A stretch of DNA of 64,000 bases, from the NCBI GenBank assembly GCA_947167445.1, contig CAMVID010000009.1, positions 1 to 64,000 on the forward strand. The letters are read 5' to 3'. Of this stretch, positions 51,060 to 59,134 are shown one piece after another (position 1 is the stretch's first letter; every line of letters starts with the position of its first letter). The stretch comes from G11 sp947167445 (GTDB lineage: Bacteria > Bacillota > Clostridia > Lachnospirales > Lachnospiraceae). A program made the translations under genes and the position numbers. A model generated the notes under the pieces. It saw nothing but the letters and a program-made list of their open reading frames with translations. It was not told the origin of the DNA and made no database searches.

Positions 51060-51293
51060 TCAGTATTCCTTTTTTATTTCTTCCAGGTTGTATGTTTCCT
51101 TAAACTTTGCCAAATCTTTGGAATCTCTGATTAGCATTACCTCAGTGAAATGGCCGTCTTCTTTGCTTTTAAAACCGGCCACTTGCTCCCCTGTACAGAT
51201 ACTGCTCTTGATTACTGCTATCTGTTTGTCGGGATCAAACCGTATGCTTTCACTAAGGTCTCGTCCCTTGTGTAGTTTCCAAAATTTGCCCAT
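51060..51293 (-). CDS. Small hypothetical protein
   Basis: 77 residues, not recognised. MGKFWKLHKGRDLSESIRFDPDKQ is followed by an alpha/beta pattern and a helical end EETYNLEEIKKEY-like. No cysteine cluster or membrane segment is seen. The ribosome site is moderate (AGGT, GGG). Between two functional genes on the same strand it is probably real. Confidence 0.6.
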   Translation of the reverse strand: MGKFWKLHKGRDLSESIRFDPDKQIAVIKSSICTGEQVAGFKSKEDGHFTEVMLIRDSKDLAKFKETYNLEEIKKEY

Positions 51294-51342
51294 ACCCTGT
51301 TTCTACCTACTTTCTTGCCTTTTCAATAGATATGTAACAATT

Positions 51343-51816
51343 CTAAACCAAATCCTCGACCCTTATTTCCGCCGCGGCAATCAAATCTGCGGGCGCCAGT
51401 TCTATCTGAAATCCCACCTTCCCGGCGCTGACGAAAACCGTATCGTAGCCAACCGCTGTCTCATGAATAAACGTTGGGAAATGCTTCTTCATTCCAATAG
51501 GTGAGCATCCGCCGTGAACGTAACCGGTCAAGGGCAACAAGTCCTTTTGCTTAATCATGGAAACTGCCTTCTCACCACAGGCCTTGGCTGCCTTCTTTAA
51601 ATCAAGCTCACCCTTAACGGGGATGACGAATACGTAGAAAGCTCCGGTTTTACCCTGGGTAACAAGAGTCTTAAAAACCTTGTCCGCATCTTCCCCAAGC
51701 AAAGCCGCAATCTCCTCACCAGACATTGTGGCGTCAGGCTTATAGGCGTGACTTTCATATGATATTTTCTTGGCGTCAAGGACGCGCATAACGTTTGTCT
51801 TCTCTTCTTTTTTCAT
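51343..51816 (-). CDS. ybaK: Cys-tRNA(Pro)/Cys-tRNA(Cys) deacylase YbaK
   Basis: 157 residues. YbaK/EbsC hydrolyses Cys wrongly attached to tRNA-Pro. TNVMRVLDAKKISYESHAY, KTLVTQGKTGAFYVFVIPV (conserved Lys) and GYVHGGCSPIGMKKHFPTFI are diagnostic. The gene follows the AlkZ-related gene by 2 nt. Confidence 0.95.
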   Translation of the reverse strand: MKKEEKTNVMRVLDAKKISYESHAYKPDATMSGEEIAALLGEDADKVFKTLVTQGKTGAFYVFVIPVKGELDLKKAAKACGEKAVSMIKQKDLLPLTGYVHGGCSPIGMKKHFPTFIHETAVGYDTVFVSAGKVGFQIELAPADLIAAAEIRVEDLV

Positions 51817-51818
51817 AC

Positions 51819-52556
51819 CTACTTAATTCCCAAAACTTTCCGAATTTCCTTTGCCCCGGCCTCAGGATACATCTTAGCCACATGGTCAAACACCTTTGAG
51901 GCTGACTCCTCCGGGCTCTCCTTATACGCCGCCGTAACATTTCTGTAGCCCCACATGGATTCTGGTGTCCTGAACACCGCCACATGCCAGCCGTACTCCT
52001 CGCCCTTCTTGTTTTTCTTCTGTCTGAAGTCCCTGGTGGTGAGATACATCTGCATCTGAAGGGCCGTCATGACGCCCTCAAAGCCCTTATCCCCTTCTTT
52101 GCCGAAGTTAGCCATCTGCTTTATCTCGAAGGAAAAAAGCTCCGCATCCTCATTTTCTCCATCAAACAAATCCATGATTTTCTTCATCTTTCTGGAGGCC
52201 TTGCCGTCATCCCACAAAGCGTCGAAATCATAGCCGTCCCGACGGAAATTCACAAAGTAGGGAAGCCACTCAAGGGAGATAAAGCCCGCCTTCTTATCAA
52301 AGAATTTGCCATAGGCAATCTTTCCTCTGGAAGATATTATCCTTCTCCACTCCCAGGGGTCCTTTGTTTCGTTGCCGCTCCACCAGTATTTGGCCTCGGT
52401 TTTCTCCTCCACGGAAAAACCCTTTATCTCATTTCCAAACAAGGGCACGAAACCCACTTTTTCGATATATTTTTCTAAATCTTCAACTGTGTGCAAGCAC
52501 TCCGGGTCGTTCTTACTTACCCCGTGCATTACCCATTCGCCGTTTTCAACTGACAT
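51819..52556 (-). CDS. AlkZ-related protein
   Basis: 245 residues. The segments AKYWWSGNETKDPWEWRR, KIAYGKFFDKKAGFIS and LFSFEIKQMANFGKEGDKGFEG match proteins named AlkZ-related in Clostridia, distant relatives of the AlkZ/YcaQ winged-helix glycosylases. The catalytic activity of this branch is not established. ATG 52556 is used; an ATG nine codons later is possible because the ribosome site is weak. A divergent lipoprotein gene lies upstream. Confidence 0.75.
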   Translation of the reverse strand: MSVENGEWVMHGVSKNDPECLHTVEDLEKYIEKVGFVPLFGNEIKGFSVEEKTEAKYWWSGNETKDPWEWRRIISSRGKIAYGKFFDKKAGFISLEWLPYFVNFRRDGYDFDALWDDGKASRKMKKIMDLFDGENEDAELFSFEIKQMANFGKEGDKGFEGVMTALQMQMYLTTRDFRQKKNKKGEEYGWHVAVFRTPESMWGYRNVTAAYKESPEESASKVFDHVAKMYPEAGAKEIRKVLGIK

Positions 52557-52598
52557 GTGATTTTGCTACCTCTGTAGATGATATATTTAGCATCAAAT

Positions 52599-52604
52599 AT
52601 TATA
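52599..52604 (-). promoter_or_regulatory. Extended -10 promoter of the AlkZ-related gene
   Basis: TGT-TATAAT on the minus strand, about 45 nt before ATG 52556. Confidence 0.55.
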
Positions 52605-52658
52605 ACACTACGTAAACTTAAAATCTTCTTAATAAATACTTTCTTTTTATAGCGACTT

Positions 52659-52667
52659 TGGTATGAT
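52659..52667 (+). promoter_or_regulatory. Extended -10 promoter of the first lipoprotein gene
   Basis: TGG-TATGAT on the plus strand, about 35 nt before the ATG at 52701. The -35 is poor (TTTCTT). Confidence 0.5.
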
Positions 52668-52700
52668 AGTCTAAAGGGGATTTAAAGAGGAGGAAATATT

Positions 52701-53279
52701 ATGTACAAGAAAATATTAGCTACAATGGCAATGATTTTTGCCGTAACCCTTTTAGGATGTGGAAATGCATCCACCGAAACTAAGACAGAAGCTCCTGCAA
52801 AGCAGGAAGAAGCAACAGTTGCCGAGCCTACAGCAGAACCTGTTGTAGAAGCTGCTGTTGAAGACACAGAAGAAACTGCTGAGACTTCTGAAGAAGAGGC
52901 TCCCGATAACAGAACCTTTATCGTGATTTCCTGGGATAACGCCACTGTTGATTATACAGGTGATCCCTATGAATATCAGGCAGGCGACGGAATCGTTGAA
53001 CCTCAGATATACATTGAAGGTGATTCAGTAAGAACCACCAGCGTATCCGATGAGGGAACCATCCACACAGAAATCATTGAGGTAGGTGATCCTGATACTT
53101 ACGTAAGTATCATCGTTGAGCCCACCGCCCCCACTAATGACTGCCCTCTCGATACAGTTACCGCAATAATTACCCATCCCGACGGCAAGGAAGAAACCCT
53201 TACCCCCGAGACCAACCTTGTAAGAGGCCAGACCGGAATCTGGTACTTCGACGTATACGAGCAGGGTTCCGACCAGTAA
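52701..53279 (+). CDS. Lipoprotein with C-terminal domain shared with the 56307 lipoprotein
   Basis: 192 residues. The lipoprotein signal ends at Cys20 (LLGC). An acidic Glu/Thr/Ala-rich linker runs to about 70. The last ~110 residues form a compact beta-rich domain: ISWDNATVDY, EPTAPTNDCPLDTVTAIITHPDG and VRGQTGIWYFDVYEQG. The same domain ends the 463-residue lipoprotein downstream. No family is recognised. AGGAGG precedes the ATG. The locus also holds duplicated repeat-membrane proteins. Confidence 0.8.
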   Translation: MYKKILATMAMIFAVTLLGCGNASTETKTEAPAKQEEATVAEPTAEPVVEAAVEDTEETAETSEEEAPDNRTFIVISWDNATVDYTGDPYEYQAGDGIVEPQIYIEGDSVRTTSVSDEGTIHTEIIEVGDPDTYVSIIVEPTAPTNDCPLDTVTAIITHPDGKEETLTPETNLVRGQTGIWYFDVYEQGSDQ

Positions 53280-53299
53280 GTAGTATTTGATGTGGTCGT

Positions 53300-53370
53300 A
53301 GGTGCAGAATGGGGACAGGCCCAAATTGCACATGAAACGTGCAATTTGGGCCTGTCCCCATTCTGCACCT
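53300..53370. repeat. Long perfect REP-like hairpin
   Basis: Two perfect 32-bp arms (53300-53331 and 53339-53370) carry GGGGACAGGCCC and its complement around a 7-nt loop. It lies between convergent genes and could fold as one strong stem on either strand, possibly acting as a terminator or protecting 3' ends. Confidence 0.85.
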
Positions 53371-53382
53371 CCGACCTCCGAA

Positions 53383-54528
53383 TCATACCTCCGCTAATAG
53401 GTATCCCATAATTCCCGCAGCGGCTAATAGAATCACTCCGACAAGGTGGAAAATAGCCGTCCAGGTTTTGTTGGCTTTTTCGGAAGCCTTGGGGCCTTTT
53501 CCCTTCTTTTTGAGAACACCGATAATGCGATTCAAAATCCAAACAATTATAAAATGAACCAACGAGGGGAATACAAAAAGAATCAGAGCCGGGAAAATTG
53601 ATACAATTGCTGCAATCGGGTGTCCTTCTCTGAAGCATCCCACCATGAGAAGTAAAACAGAATAGGCATATATGTATATAAAAGCCATTCTCGGTTCACC
53701 GGTACGAATCTGAGCAATAACGGACACAAGTATTAACACAGCAGATATTCCATATACTGCCAAAAACAATTCACTATATTCCGCAAACCCAAGCGAATCA
53801 TTTCCAAACACCATATCATATGGCAGATAAAACCCAAGCCCCAACATACCTAAGGGCAGAACAAGCAAAATCAAATAGAATACAAACGGAATGACAGCCC
53901 CTATTCCGCCTAAAACCCCGACCATTGCAGATCCAACGCTTGCTTCGGCAGCTCCGGCAACCGCTGCTCCGGCTGTACCAATAGCTGAAGCCGTGGCTGT
54001 CGCAGCACCAGATGCTCCTTTGGCCACCGCATTTATCACATTTGGTTTCTTTTGGGTTTGCGGCTCTTCCCTTTTGAGTTCACCTGTTGCAGGTTTAATG
54101 TTTGGAATAATCAAAGTCAATAACGCCGCGCCCGCTATGTTCATCGTACTGTCAGCATCAACCTTTCCCACGCAAGCGCCGGATGCAAAACCACCTATCC
54201 TATTGTCTCCTGTATATACATAACCGTTCGAATCTATTTTTCCTATGCATTTTCCGGAAGCAAATCCGGACATTCTGTTGAATCCATTGTATACATATCC
54301 TTCATTATCAATCTTCGCCACACAGTTTTCTGAAACGAATCCATCTGATCCATGATCTCCACGATAGACAAAACCTTCATTATCTCCCCACCCTATGCAG
54401 GCTCCTGAGGCGAATCCTGTCAGATAGTTCTCAGATGAATAAACATAGCCTTTCTCATCTACTCTTCCTACACACGCTCCCGAAGCAAATCCGGATACAT
54501 AATTTGAATCAATATAAATGTAACCCAT
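53383..54528 (-). CDS. Membrane protein with five 25-residue repeats (paralogue 1)
   Basis: 381 residues from ATG 54528; a start two codons earlier is possible, but the paralogue begins at the matching Met. Residues 2-126 are five tandem units of exactly 25 residues with the pattern GYVYxGxNxxxGFASGACVGKVDxx. A Pro/Ala-rich linker follows. About six hydrophobic segments between 135 and 381 end in GYLLAEV. The repeats look like short beta hairpins. No signal peptide is seen, so the repeats may face the cytosol. Function unknown. Confidence 0.8.
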   Translation of the reverse strand: MGYIYIDSNYVSGFASGACVGRVDEKGYVYSSENYLTGFASGACIGWGDNEGFVYRGDHGSDGFVSENCVAKIDNEGYVYNGFNRMSGFASGKCIGKIDSNGYVYTGDNRIGGFASGACVGKVDADSTMNIAGAALLTLIIPNIKPATGELKREEPQTQKKPNVINAVAKGASGAATATASAIGTAGAAVAGAAEASVGSAMVGVLGGIGAVIPFVFYLILLVLPLGMLGLGFYLPYDMVFGNDSLGFAEYSELFLAVYGISAVLILVSVIAQIRTGEPRMAFIYIYAYSVLLLMVGCFREGHPIAAIVSIFPALILFVFPSLVHFIIVWILNRIIGVLKKKGKGPKASEKANKTWTAIFHLVGVILLAAAGIMGYLLAEV

Positions 54529-54545
54529 AAGCATAAATTCCTCTC

Positions 54546-54583
54546 AAAAAATTACCGGCAGGACATTAATCCTACCGGTAATT
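54546..54583 (-). terminator. Terminator after the small membrane gene, copy 1
   Basis: The minus-strand stem ATTACCGGTAGGA / TCCTGCCGGTAAT is followed by TTTTTT. A nearly identical hairpin is at 56106-56143. Confidence 0.85.
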
Positions 54584-54598
54584 AATTATATCACTATT

Positions 54599-54841
54599 CT
54601 ATCTGCTTTTGTTAGCTACTGCGCCGACGCCCCTTACAATTAAGTAGATAATCACGCCCCAAATTATTGCATACCAAAGGGGAACGAAGAATAGTAATTT
54701 AAGCGCCAGTGCTCCGATAAATACCGCTATTCCGAATCCTGCCTTAAAAATACCGAAAGTCAATTTTAAAGCGATTCCAACAATCCCAACAGTAAGATAT
54801 ATAGCGGAAAAAATAATAAATAAAAGTAAAAATGTCAACAT
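54599..54841 (-). CDS. Small hydrophobic membrane protein
   Basis: 80 residues from ATG 54841 (AGGAGGG upstream). Two long hydrophobic stretches (about 1-45 and 48-72) and a short basic end VANKSR. No family is recognised. It lies between the two repeat-membrane genes on the same strand. The downstream copy of the locus keeps only its last 12 codons. Confidence 0.72.
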   Translation of the reverse strand: MLTFLLLFIIFSAIYLTVGIVGIALKLTFGIFKAGFGIAVFIGALALKLLFFVPLWYAIIWGVIIYLIVRGVGAVANKSR

Positions 54842-54952
54842 AGGTTTATCCCTCCTCATATTGTCTTTCCATTTGGTAGTTTTATTATCTCTCCCAATTG
54901 TATTCGATTAAAGACAATAATAAGCGAATTAAGCCCTTCTATTTTGCTTTTT

Positions 54953-55004
54953 GTGGCACGTGGCCATCCGGGTCTGTCCCGGATGGCCTCCCTGATTGCC
55001 ACGT
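54953..55004. repeat. Nested strong hairpin
   Basis: The inner stem GGCCATCCGGG / CCCGGATGGCC is perfect, and outer GTGGC / GCCAC arms close it. It lies between the small membrane gene and the next minus-strand gene. Its CTGTCCC centre recalls the REP-like elements. Otherwise 54842-55009 has nothing else clear. Confidence 0.7.
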
Positions 55005-55009
55005 AAATA

Positions 55010-55079
55010 CAGGAAAATGATTGAAATTGTGCCTAAAGAAGCTCGAACACCACATTAGGTCACAAAGAAATCATACCTC
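55010..55079. repeat. 70-bp dispersed repeat, copy 1
   Basis: CAGGAAAATGATTG, then GCTCGAACACCACATTAGG and CACAAAGAAATCA recur with few changes at 57741-57810. This copy reaches into the 3' end of the minus-strand gene. Confidence 0.8.
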
Positions 55080-56090
55080 CGCTAACAGGTATCCAACAAT
55101 TCCCGCAGCGACTAAAAGAATCACTCCGACAACGTGGAAAATAACCGTCCAGGTTTTGTTGGCTGATTCAGGAGCTGCGGGTTGTCCTCCCCGCTTTCCA
55201 ATCAGTTTAATAAACAAGCCCACAATCCATGTTATTACGAAATGGATTAATGCAGGGAATGCGAACAACATAAACGCAGGAAAAACCGACAGTATCGCAA
55301 TAAATGGACGTCCCTCTCTAAAGGCCCCAATCATAAGAATCAAAACCGAAATACCATAAATATAGATAAAAGCATATCTTCTTTTCCAGGTACGGATCTG
55401 TGAAATCAAGGACAAAACAATTATCACAGATGACAAACCATATACTATCAAGAATAACTGCTTGTACTCAGCAAATCCCAGAGAATCATTTCCAAAGAAA
55501 ATATCATAGGGAAGATATGCGCCGACTCCAATCATCAAAACAGCTATCACCGCTGATATTATTCCGAAGGTAAATACCAGGTCTTTTATTGAACCCTTAT
55601 CTTTATCGGAATCTTTGAGCCCGTTTTCCTTATCTCCCTCAACCTGTGTATCAGTGTTAACAGGATTAGTCCCGTTCTCTAAAATATAAGGCAAAGCCAA
55701 AAGCAGGCATGCAGCTCCTGTAATAAATTTTTCGCTGTCTGAATCTGCTTTTCCGACAGGATTATCCAATGCAGAATTAGGGTTGTTCCCTTTATAAACA
55801 TAGCCTTTTGCGTCCACCATTCCAACAAAGACTTCTGAAGCGGTCACTGATTCAGAGCCCTGATAGATATTACCCTTTTCATCTATTCGTCCAACATATT
55901 CTTCTGAAGACGATAGTGTATCGAAGCCTTTATAAACAACGCCATCTTTATCCACTCTTCCAAGGCATTTTTCTGAATCAGCAATTCCATTTGAGCCTAC
56001 ATAAACACGGCCGTCTGTATCTACTCTCCCCAGACGATCATCAATATTGTACCCCGGCAAACTTTTTAAACGATTGTAAAAGTAACCCAT
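55071..56090 (-). CDS. Membrane protein with 23-25-residue repeats (paralogue 2)
   Basis: 339 residues. Five tandem repeats at residues 2-118 are one of 25 and four of 23 residues, pattern GxVYxGxxxxxxSExxVGRVDxx, related to but diverged from paralogue 1 (which has the FASGACVG core). A Ser/Asp/Lys linker leads to about six hydrophobic segments and the same GYLLAEV end. AGAGGA precedes the ATG. It shares flanking hairpins with paralogue 1, so the pair arose by segmental duplication. Confidence 0.8.
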   Translation of the reverse strand: MGYFYNRLKSLPGYNIDDRLGRVDTDGRVYVGSNGIADSEKCLGRVDKDGVVYKGFDTLSSSEEYVGRIDEKGNIYQGSESVTASEVFVGMVDAKGYVYKGNNPNSALDNPVGKADSDSEKFITGAACLLLALPYILENGTNPVNTDTQVEGDKENGLKDSDKDKGSIKDLVFTFGIISAVIAVLMIGVGAYLPYDIFFGNDSLGFAEYKQLFLIVYGLSSVIIVLSLISQIRTWKRRYAFIYIYGISVLILMIGAFREGRPFIAILSVFPAFMLFAFPALIHFVITWIVGLFIKLIGKRGGQPAAPESANKTWTVIFHVVGVILLVAAGIVGYLLAEV

Positions 56091-56105
56091 AGCAACCTTC
56101 CTCTC

Positions 56106-56143
56106 AAAAAATTACCGGCAGGATATTGATCCTACCGGTAATT
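56106..56143 (-). terminator. Terminator, copy 2, now left without its gene
   Basis: The same stem as at 54546-54583 with two base changes in the loop and a TTTTTT tail. It would now stop transcripts entering from the remnant of the small membrane gene. Confidence 0.8.
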
Positions 56144-56158
56144 AATTATATCACTATT

Positions 56159-56198
56159 CTATCTGCTTTTGTTAGCTACTGCTCCAACGCCCCTTACA
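56159..56198 (-). pseudogene. 3' remnant of a second copy of the small membrane gene
   Basis: The last 12 codons (VRGVGAVANKSR, stop TAG) match the end of the gene at 54599-54841 with only silent changes. The rest of the gene and its start are gone: 56199 joins directly to sequence matching 54896 onward, a deletion of about 248 bp relative to copy 1. The gap to 56306 holds only this and the repeat continuing to 56256. Confidence 0.82.
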
Positions 56199-56306
56199 AA
56201 ATTGTATTCGATTAAAGACAATAATAAGCTAATTAAACCCTTCTATTTTGCTTTTTATAAGTTTATCATTGAATATGGTAAATATTTCTAAAGAAAGAGG
56301 GAAAAA

Positions 56307-57698
56307 ATGAAAAAGAAAATCTTACTAATTCTGTTGGCTCTATTATCTTTACTTCTGTTTGGATGTGGTCTTGGCAAAACCACCACTTCTACTAAGACAG
56401 ATTCCCTGCCGTCATCTAACGGAACCTCTTCCGAAGGTGGTTCAAAATCCACTAATAATATCGAGGAAAAGATTACCCTTGATATAGGCTCCACTGTATC
56501 CTTAAGTGACATTCAGAAGTATACAAAGTCTAAGAGTAATTACGAAGTTTACGCAATTAAAAAGATTAACGCGGATTCTTTTACAGTCATAAGTACCGAC
56601 GATGCAACACCAGCTTATGTTTTCGACAGCCATGATGATTGGGGTTTTCGCCTCTATCCCTCAAGTCGAGAATTCATGCTTAATTTTGATGACTCAGAAC
56701 TTGTAGTATTTACAAGTGGAACCCCCAATTCCTTTTTCCATTTTGCCGAAGATTTAATTTATTTTGCACCCATTGTATTAACCGGTGATTCAACACAAAT
56801 ATGGGGAAACAATACAAATGATGTTAATGCCCGCCAGCTCTTTATTGAGAGTCTTATAAATTCAAATATAGAACTTCCACAGGAAGACTATATTCATCTG
56901 ACAGACATAAAGTTAAACGGTATTCCTCTCACCGACATAGATCAATCAAACGAACTTGAATATTTCTTCGAGCCCTATGAACTGACACCGGATGACAGAA
57001 ATTATATTCGCACTGGATTTGCAAAAGAAATAAAACTTGAAGGTTCGACAGCTTCTGATGTATTTGAGGCAACCTTAAAACCTGCTGTGGGTTTCACTGA
57101 TTGTGATGACGAAGGAAACGGATTTGATTTTGCATTCACTGAAAGCTCCGATGGCTATTACATATATGATTTTACATCTGATCCCCATATGGTTGAAGAA
57201 CTTCTAGACGATGTTGGCGTAATCTATGAGGAAGATTACTACACAAGGCTTATGATCAGCGACCAGTCAGTCCTTGGTTTTACATCATCCAACTCTTCTG
57301 CCCCTGCCGATGTCATGAGTAATGTGGCAGGCGAGACTCAGATTGAAGTTTCCTGGAATGCATCCACCGTTACCTTCTGGGATGACCCTTCAAAATTTGA
57401 TATTTCTTCCGCAGAGGTTGTCTACCCTTATGTCTATTGCGAAGGAAATAACTGGGTGGGCGGTGAACCTGACATAACCGGTGATACATACACTGATTAT
57501 ATTACCATTCCCGACCCCAACGAATTTGTTCATGTATTCGTTGAACCCAGCGCACCAACCAACAACTGTCCCTTGGATACCGTAACAGTGAAAATCACTC
57601 ACCCCGACGGAACTGTTGAAACCTTCAATGGTGCCGACCGTATGGTACGTGGTCAGACAGGCATCTGGTACATCGAAGTTTACGAACAAGGTAACTAA
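56307..57698 (+). CDS. Lipoprotein with shared C-terminal domain
   Basis: 463 residues. The lipoprotein signal ends at Cys20 (LLFGC). A short Ser/Thr linker is followed by a ~300-residue beta-rich N-terminal part with no recognised family (STDDATPAYVFDSHDDWGFRLYP, EATLKPAVGFTDCDDEGNG). The last ~115 residues, from VSWNASTVTFW to GQTGIWYIEVYEQG, match the end of the 52701 lipoprotein. It probably faces the outside. The ribosome site is GAGGG. Confidence 0.8.
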   Translation: MKKKILLILLALLSLLLFGCGLGKTTTSTKTDSLPSSNGTSSEGGSKSTNNIEEKITLDIGSTVSLSDIQKYTKSKSNYEVYAIKKINADSFTVISTDDATPAYVFDSHDDWGFRLYPSSREFMLNFDDSELVVFTSGTPNSFFHFAEDLIYFAPIVLTGDSTQIWGNNTNDVNARQLFIESLINSNIELPQEDYIHLTDIKLNGIPLTDIDQSNELEYFFEPYELTPDDRNYIRTGFAKEIKLEGSTASDVFEATLKPAVGFTDCDDEGNGFDFAFTESSDGYYIYDFTSDPHMVEELLDDVGVIYEEDYYTRLMISDQSVLGFTSSNSSAPADVMSNVAGETQIEVSWNASTVTFWDDPSKFDISSAEVVYPYVYCEGNNWVGGEPDITGDTYTDYITIPDPNEFVHVFVEPSAPTNNCPLDTVTVKITHPDGTVETFNGADRMVRGQTGIWYIEVYEQGN

Positions 57699-57699
57699 A

Positions 57700-57733
57700 G
57701 TGACAGCTGGGGAATGCCGTCCCTACCCGTCAC
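57700..57733. repeat. Diverged REP-like palindrome
   Basis: GTGAC-AGCTGGGGA / TCCCTACCC-GTCAC, 34 nt with imperfect pairing, directly after the lipoprotein stop. Confidence 0.55.
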
Positions 57734-57740
57734 ATAACTG

Positions 57741-57810
57741 CAGGAAAATGATTGGAATTGTGCCTAAAAAGGCTCGAACACCACATTAGGTCACAAAGAA
57801 ATCACACCTC
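57741..57810. repeat. 70-bp dispersed repeat, copy 2
   Basis: Nearly the same as 55010-55079. Both copies carry the CAGGAAAATGATTG and GCTCGAACACCACATTAGG segments. Confidence 0.8.
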
Positions 57811-57822
57811 TTTAAACTCAAT

Positions 57823-57858
57823 GTGACCCAAACAGAGAATTACCTCTGTCTGGGTCAC
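57823..57858. repeat. 15-bp hairpin between convergent genes
   Basis: GTGACCCAAACAGAG / CTCTGTCTGGGTCAC with a 6-nt loop and one mismatch. It lies just after the stop of the minus-strand gene. No T-run follows. Confidence 0.7.
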
Positions 57859-57873
57859 TGTCCAATTAATCCA

Positions 57874-59118
57874 TCAGATATTTCTGGCATGATTGACATG
57901 TATCCCGATATGCCCAATTCCAAGAATAACAGCTGCGGCAATCACAATAAGGTTCCTCGAATAGATTCCAAGCAACAATACTGCAATAACCGGTAATGAT
58001 GCCCCTGCTACAGGAAATCCTGCAAAGCTTGCATACATATCTTTAAGAGTGCGTTCACTTCTGAAGTACTTAATCCAATAGCATTCGTAGAAAATCATAA
58101 GCACGAAAGCCATAATCCAAATGATAACATCCCATTCCATGAAAAGGCCACCGGGTAAAAGTTTCATCTTGGGATTAAGTGACGGGAAAACCAGAAGTGC
58201 CGCAGAGGTCAACACCTCTCCCAATCTTTCAAACATAAGAAGGATCTTATTCTCATTCTTTGATTCTTCCTCATACCCCTTAGGCTGTTTTCCTCTTCCC
58301 CATATTATGTTCGGCACGAAAAGCATAATGAGGAATACAAGCCCCGTTATGCAGAACCCAAACTCGTAAGGCTCATGTTTTACCTTTTCAAAAGCAAGTG
58401 AAGAAAGGGCCACTCCACTAATTTTATCTCCGTAGCGGTCCTTAAGCATTCCACCCATTCTGTCTGACGCATACAGATTGGTGTGATAGCTTCCGTAAAT
58501 TCCCATGATTTTACCACCGCCACATCTATCGTATGCGGCAATGAAATTCTCAACCATGTAATTCTCTCTTATGGGCGAAATTCCTGAGGGGGCATACTCT
58601 GCATAATACTCCTCTCCCTGTATGATGTTTTCAAGAGTAAGGGCATATCTTTCAGTGTCCTCCAGTCCTCTCTCCTCAAGATACGTTTTGAATCTCAGTC
58701 CCGTAGAGAAGTGCTGATGTCCCACATCCGTTCCATAGAAAACTGTCTCAGGACACTGCTCTTTTATATCATGATAGAACTTATAAGCATAGTCATTACA
58801 GCTTTGGGTTCCCTGAATGTCCACCCAGATAATATCGATGATTTCATCCGAATCCGCCTTCATCCACTCGTTCAAAAACTCAGCGGTATAATAAGGCAGC
58901 TCAACAAAGAGGTTACGACACCCCTGGTCATAGTATTCCTTCCACAGGTTAAGCTCCATTTCATAGTAAGGCCCATACCCGTGGCTTTCACCATAAAGAC
59001 TTATCTGCGTATTCTCGTCAGGATAAACATCATACGACTGCTCCCTTGAATGCAAAAACAATCCAAGGAACACCGCCAACCCTACTAATGCAAATGCAAT
59101 TATTGTTTTGATTTTCAT
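57874..59118 (-). CDS. Membrane protein with extracellular ChaN/EreA-like domain and five C-terminal helices
   Basis: 414 residues. An N-terminal helix (about 5-22) is followed by a ~230-residue domain with LYGESHGYGPYYEMEL, NLFVELPYYTAEF, GTDVGHQHF and IYGSYHTNLY. These GxSH/Glu/GxxH motifs are like ChaN and erythromycin-esterase-like enzymes. About five hydrophobic segments follow from residue 255. No known homologue with this layout comes to mind. AGGGACA precedes ATG 59118. The REP-like array lies upstream. Confidence 0.72.
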   Translation of the reverse strand: MKIKTIIAFALVGLAVFLGLFLHSREQSYDVYPDENTQISLYGESHGYGPYYEMELNLWKEYYDQGCRNLFVELPYYTAEFLNEWMKADSDEIIDIIWVDIQGTQSCNDYAYKFYHDIKEQCPETVFYGTDVGHQHFSTGLRFKTYLEERGLEDTERYALTLENIIQGEEYYAEYAPSGISPIRENYMVENFIAAYDRCGGGKIMGIYGSYHTNLYASDRMGGMLKDRYGDKISGVALSSLAFEKVKHEPYEFGFCITGLVFLIMLFVPNIIWGRGKQPKGYEEESKNENKILLMFERLGEVLTSAALLVFPSLNPKMKLLPGGLFMEWDVIIWIMAFVLMIFYECYWIKYFRSERTLKDMYASFAGFPVAGASLPVIAVLLLGIYSRNLIVIAAAVILGIGHIGIHVNHARNI

Positions 59119-59134
59119 TCAATGTCCCTTCTAT

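Noticed and set aside
53300..53370. Standard terminator for the first lipoprotein gene
   Set aside because: It may stop transcription, but the same sequence recurs elsewhere as direct repeats and has no T-run, so it is treated as a REP-like repeat.
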